A DNA stretch of 7,633 nt from positions 1-7,633 of the forward strand of contig CAMNQO010000078.1 of the NCBI GenBank assembly GCA_946549475.1, read 5' to 3'. Of the stretch, positions 6,586-7,633 are shown piece by piece (position 1 is the first letter of the stretch; every line of letters starts with the position of its first letter). The stretch comes from an uncultured Bacteroidales bacterium (lineage in GTDB: Bacteria > Bacteroidota > Bacteroidia > Bacteroidales > UBA932). The notes beneath the pieces were generated by a model that was not told where the DNA came from, did no database searches, and was given only the letters and a program-made list of their open reading frames with translations. Both the position numbers and the translations under genes were made by a program.

Positions 6586-7633
6586 TCAATAATTCGGGTT
6601 CTGGTCTCCTGCAATCAGGGGATTGGCGTTGATTTCTTTCATGGGAATGGGCCACAGATAGTCCCTGTCCTTGTTGAACGAACGGACATCGATCACCATG
6701 GGAACATATTGCCAGTCTTCCGTCACTTCCCCGCCCGCATACCACTTCAACTTGGAAACATCCAGCCCGACGGCATCCACCATGACCTCTTCTGCGATTT
6801 TCCAGCGGCGGATATCAAACCAACGCTGGCCTTCGTGGAAAAGTTCGACGCGGCGCTCATTGCGGATGAGGGCCCGCATCGTCTGCCGGGTCAGGCCAGG
6901 CAGGGAGGCCGACAGGGTGACCATTCCCACCCGCTCCCGCAACTCATCAATCAAGGGATAGACATTCGCCGGACCGTTCAGTTCATTTTCCGCTTCCGCC
7001 CAGGCCAGCAGGACTTCGCCGTAGCGCATAAATATCTTGTCACAGCCGTCGTTGGTCGTGTTGGCTATCGTCTCGTTGGCACCTTTTTTGGGACGGAAGC
7101 CAGACACATTGTCCGACTGGGACGGTCTCCAATTGGCCTGGTAGCGGTTCTGCGCATCCAGACGGTATTCATATCCCGGGCAAAGCACGGACATGTGCAA
7201 GCGAGGGTCGCGGTTGAGGAAAGGATGGTCGGGATCGTAGGTCGGATCCCGGGAGATGGACTCTCCGCCGTCGGCATCCAGGGTCTTGATGGGAAGTCCG
7301 TTGACGGTAAAGAAACTCTCGACCATCGGCAAGGTGGTCTGGAAAGAATTCCAGTGATACCAGAGCATCGTCATATAACTGGAACGCAGGTCCGTCGCAT
7401 AATTGACTTTGAATATAATCTCTTTGTTGGCCGGGTCGGTGGTCCCCTCCTCCTTGAACAAGGTGACGAAATCGGGATAGAGGGTATAGCCCAGATTCCG
7501 GATTTCCCGGGCGGCGTTAATGACCGTCTGGTGGTCATATTCGTATTGCGCGACGCGCAGTTTCAGCATATAGGCTGCTCCCTTGGAAGCGGACTGGCCG
7601 CCGAACGCATGTCTCAGATGGGCGGTGGCAAAG
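6586..7633 (-). CDS. SusD-like outer-membrane glycan-binding lipoprotein, N-terminal part outside window
   Basis: The surface lid and glycan-binding partner of a SusC-type TonB-dependent transporter. 348 residues are visible; the frame is open through the right edge (reading FATAHLRHAF before the first internal Met at 7569), so the start and signal peptide are missing. Family hallmarks are an AYMLKLRVAQYE helix of the TPR-like scaffold, IRNLGYTLYPDFVTLF, NRDPRLHMSV, RYGEVLLAWAEAENEL, the NERRVELFHEGQRWFDIRRW signature, YLWPIPMKEINANP and the canonical C-terminal DQNPNY. SusD proteins usually run 500-650 residues, so about 150-300 are outside. It is the first gene of the operon in this window. 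By PUL convention a susC homologue should lie immediately upstream, beyond base 7633. No residue pattern lets me name the glycan. Confidence 0.95.
   Translation of the reverse strand, partial: FATAHLRHAFGGQSASKGAAYMLKLRVAQYEYDHQTVINAAREIRNLGYTLYPDFVTLFKEEGTTDPANKEIIFKVNYATDLRSSYMTMLWYHWNSFQTTLPMVESFFTVNGLPIKTLDADGGESISRDPTYDPDHPFLNRDPRLHMSVLCPGYEYRLDAQNRYQANWRPSQSDNVSGFRPKKGANETIANTTNDGCDKIFMRYGEVLLAWAEAENELNGPANVYPLIDELRERVGMVTLSASLPGLTRQTMRALIRNERRVELFHEGQRWFDIRRWKIAEEVMVDAVGLDVSKLKWYAGGEVTEDWQYVPMVIDVRSFNKDRDYLWPIPMKEINANPLIAGDQNPNY

Noticed and set aside
6567..6614. Longer N-terminus of the SusE-FISUMP protein
   Set aside because: It would overlap the SusD coding region and put a charged 16-residue extension before an otherwise perfect lipoprotein signal peptide.
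7567..7569. ATG as the start of the SusD-like gene
   Set aside because: Codons upstream to the window edge continue the SusD helix pattern (for example GGQSASKGAAYMLKL) with no stop, so this Met is internal.

Overview
The window looks like part of a polysaccharide utilization locus (PUL) from a Bacteroidetes genome, probably Bacteroidales. The evidence is a hybrid two-component system (HTCS) regulator, a SusD-family lipoprotein and short lipoproteins of the SusE type packed into one operon. The DNA is visibly GC-rich for this order, and Leu/Ser codons such as TTA, CTA and TCA are scarce. That would fit an Alistipes-like or similar higher-GC gut lineage better than a typical AT-rich Bacteroides, but this taxonomic guess is inference only.

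Layout. Bases 1-3169 (+ strand) hold the 3' part of an HTCS gene, cut by the left window edge in the middle of its sensor propeller. Bases 3179-7633 (- strand) hold an operon transcribed right to left: the C-terminal two thirds or so of a SusD-like protein (7633-6586, cut by the right edge); a SusE-position lipoprotein fused to a Fibrobacter succinogenes major paralogous (FISUMP) domain (6566-5460); a 148-residue SusE-like lipoprotein (5436-4990); and a 594-residue right-handed parallel beta-helix lipoprotein (4963-3179). Intergenic gaps are 19, 23 and 26 bases, so the four genes are very likely cotranscribed. Regulator and operon are tail to tail with only 9 bases between stop codons. No stretch over 300 bases lacks a gene. 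A SusC-type TonB-dependent transporter and the operon promoter are expected beyond base 7633, and the regulator's promoter lies left of base 1.

How the genes would work together (inference from PUL biology): the HTCS senses a glycan fragment in the periplasm and switches on the operon. The SusD-like protein, with an off-window SusC partner, captures and imports oligosaccharide. The two SusE-like lipoproteins act as accessory surface glycan-binding proteins. The beta-helix lipoprotein is the only enzyme candidate seen and may be a lyase or hydrolase acting on the polysaccharide at the cell surface. The substrate cannot be read from the sequence.

Most interesting points: the two SusE-like proteins carry a clearly paralogous N-terminal domain, one free-standing and one fused to FISUMP; the beta-helix protein belongs to no enzyme family I can name; and the kinase ATP-binding G1 box of the regulator departs from consensus.
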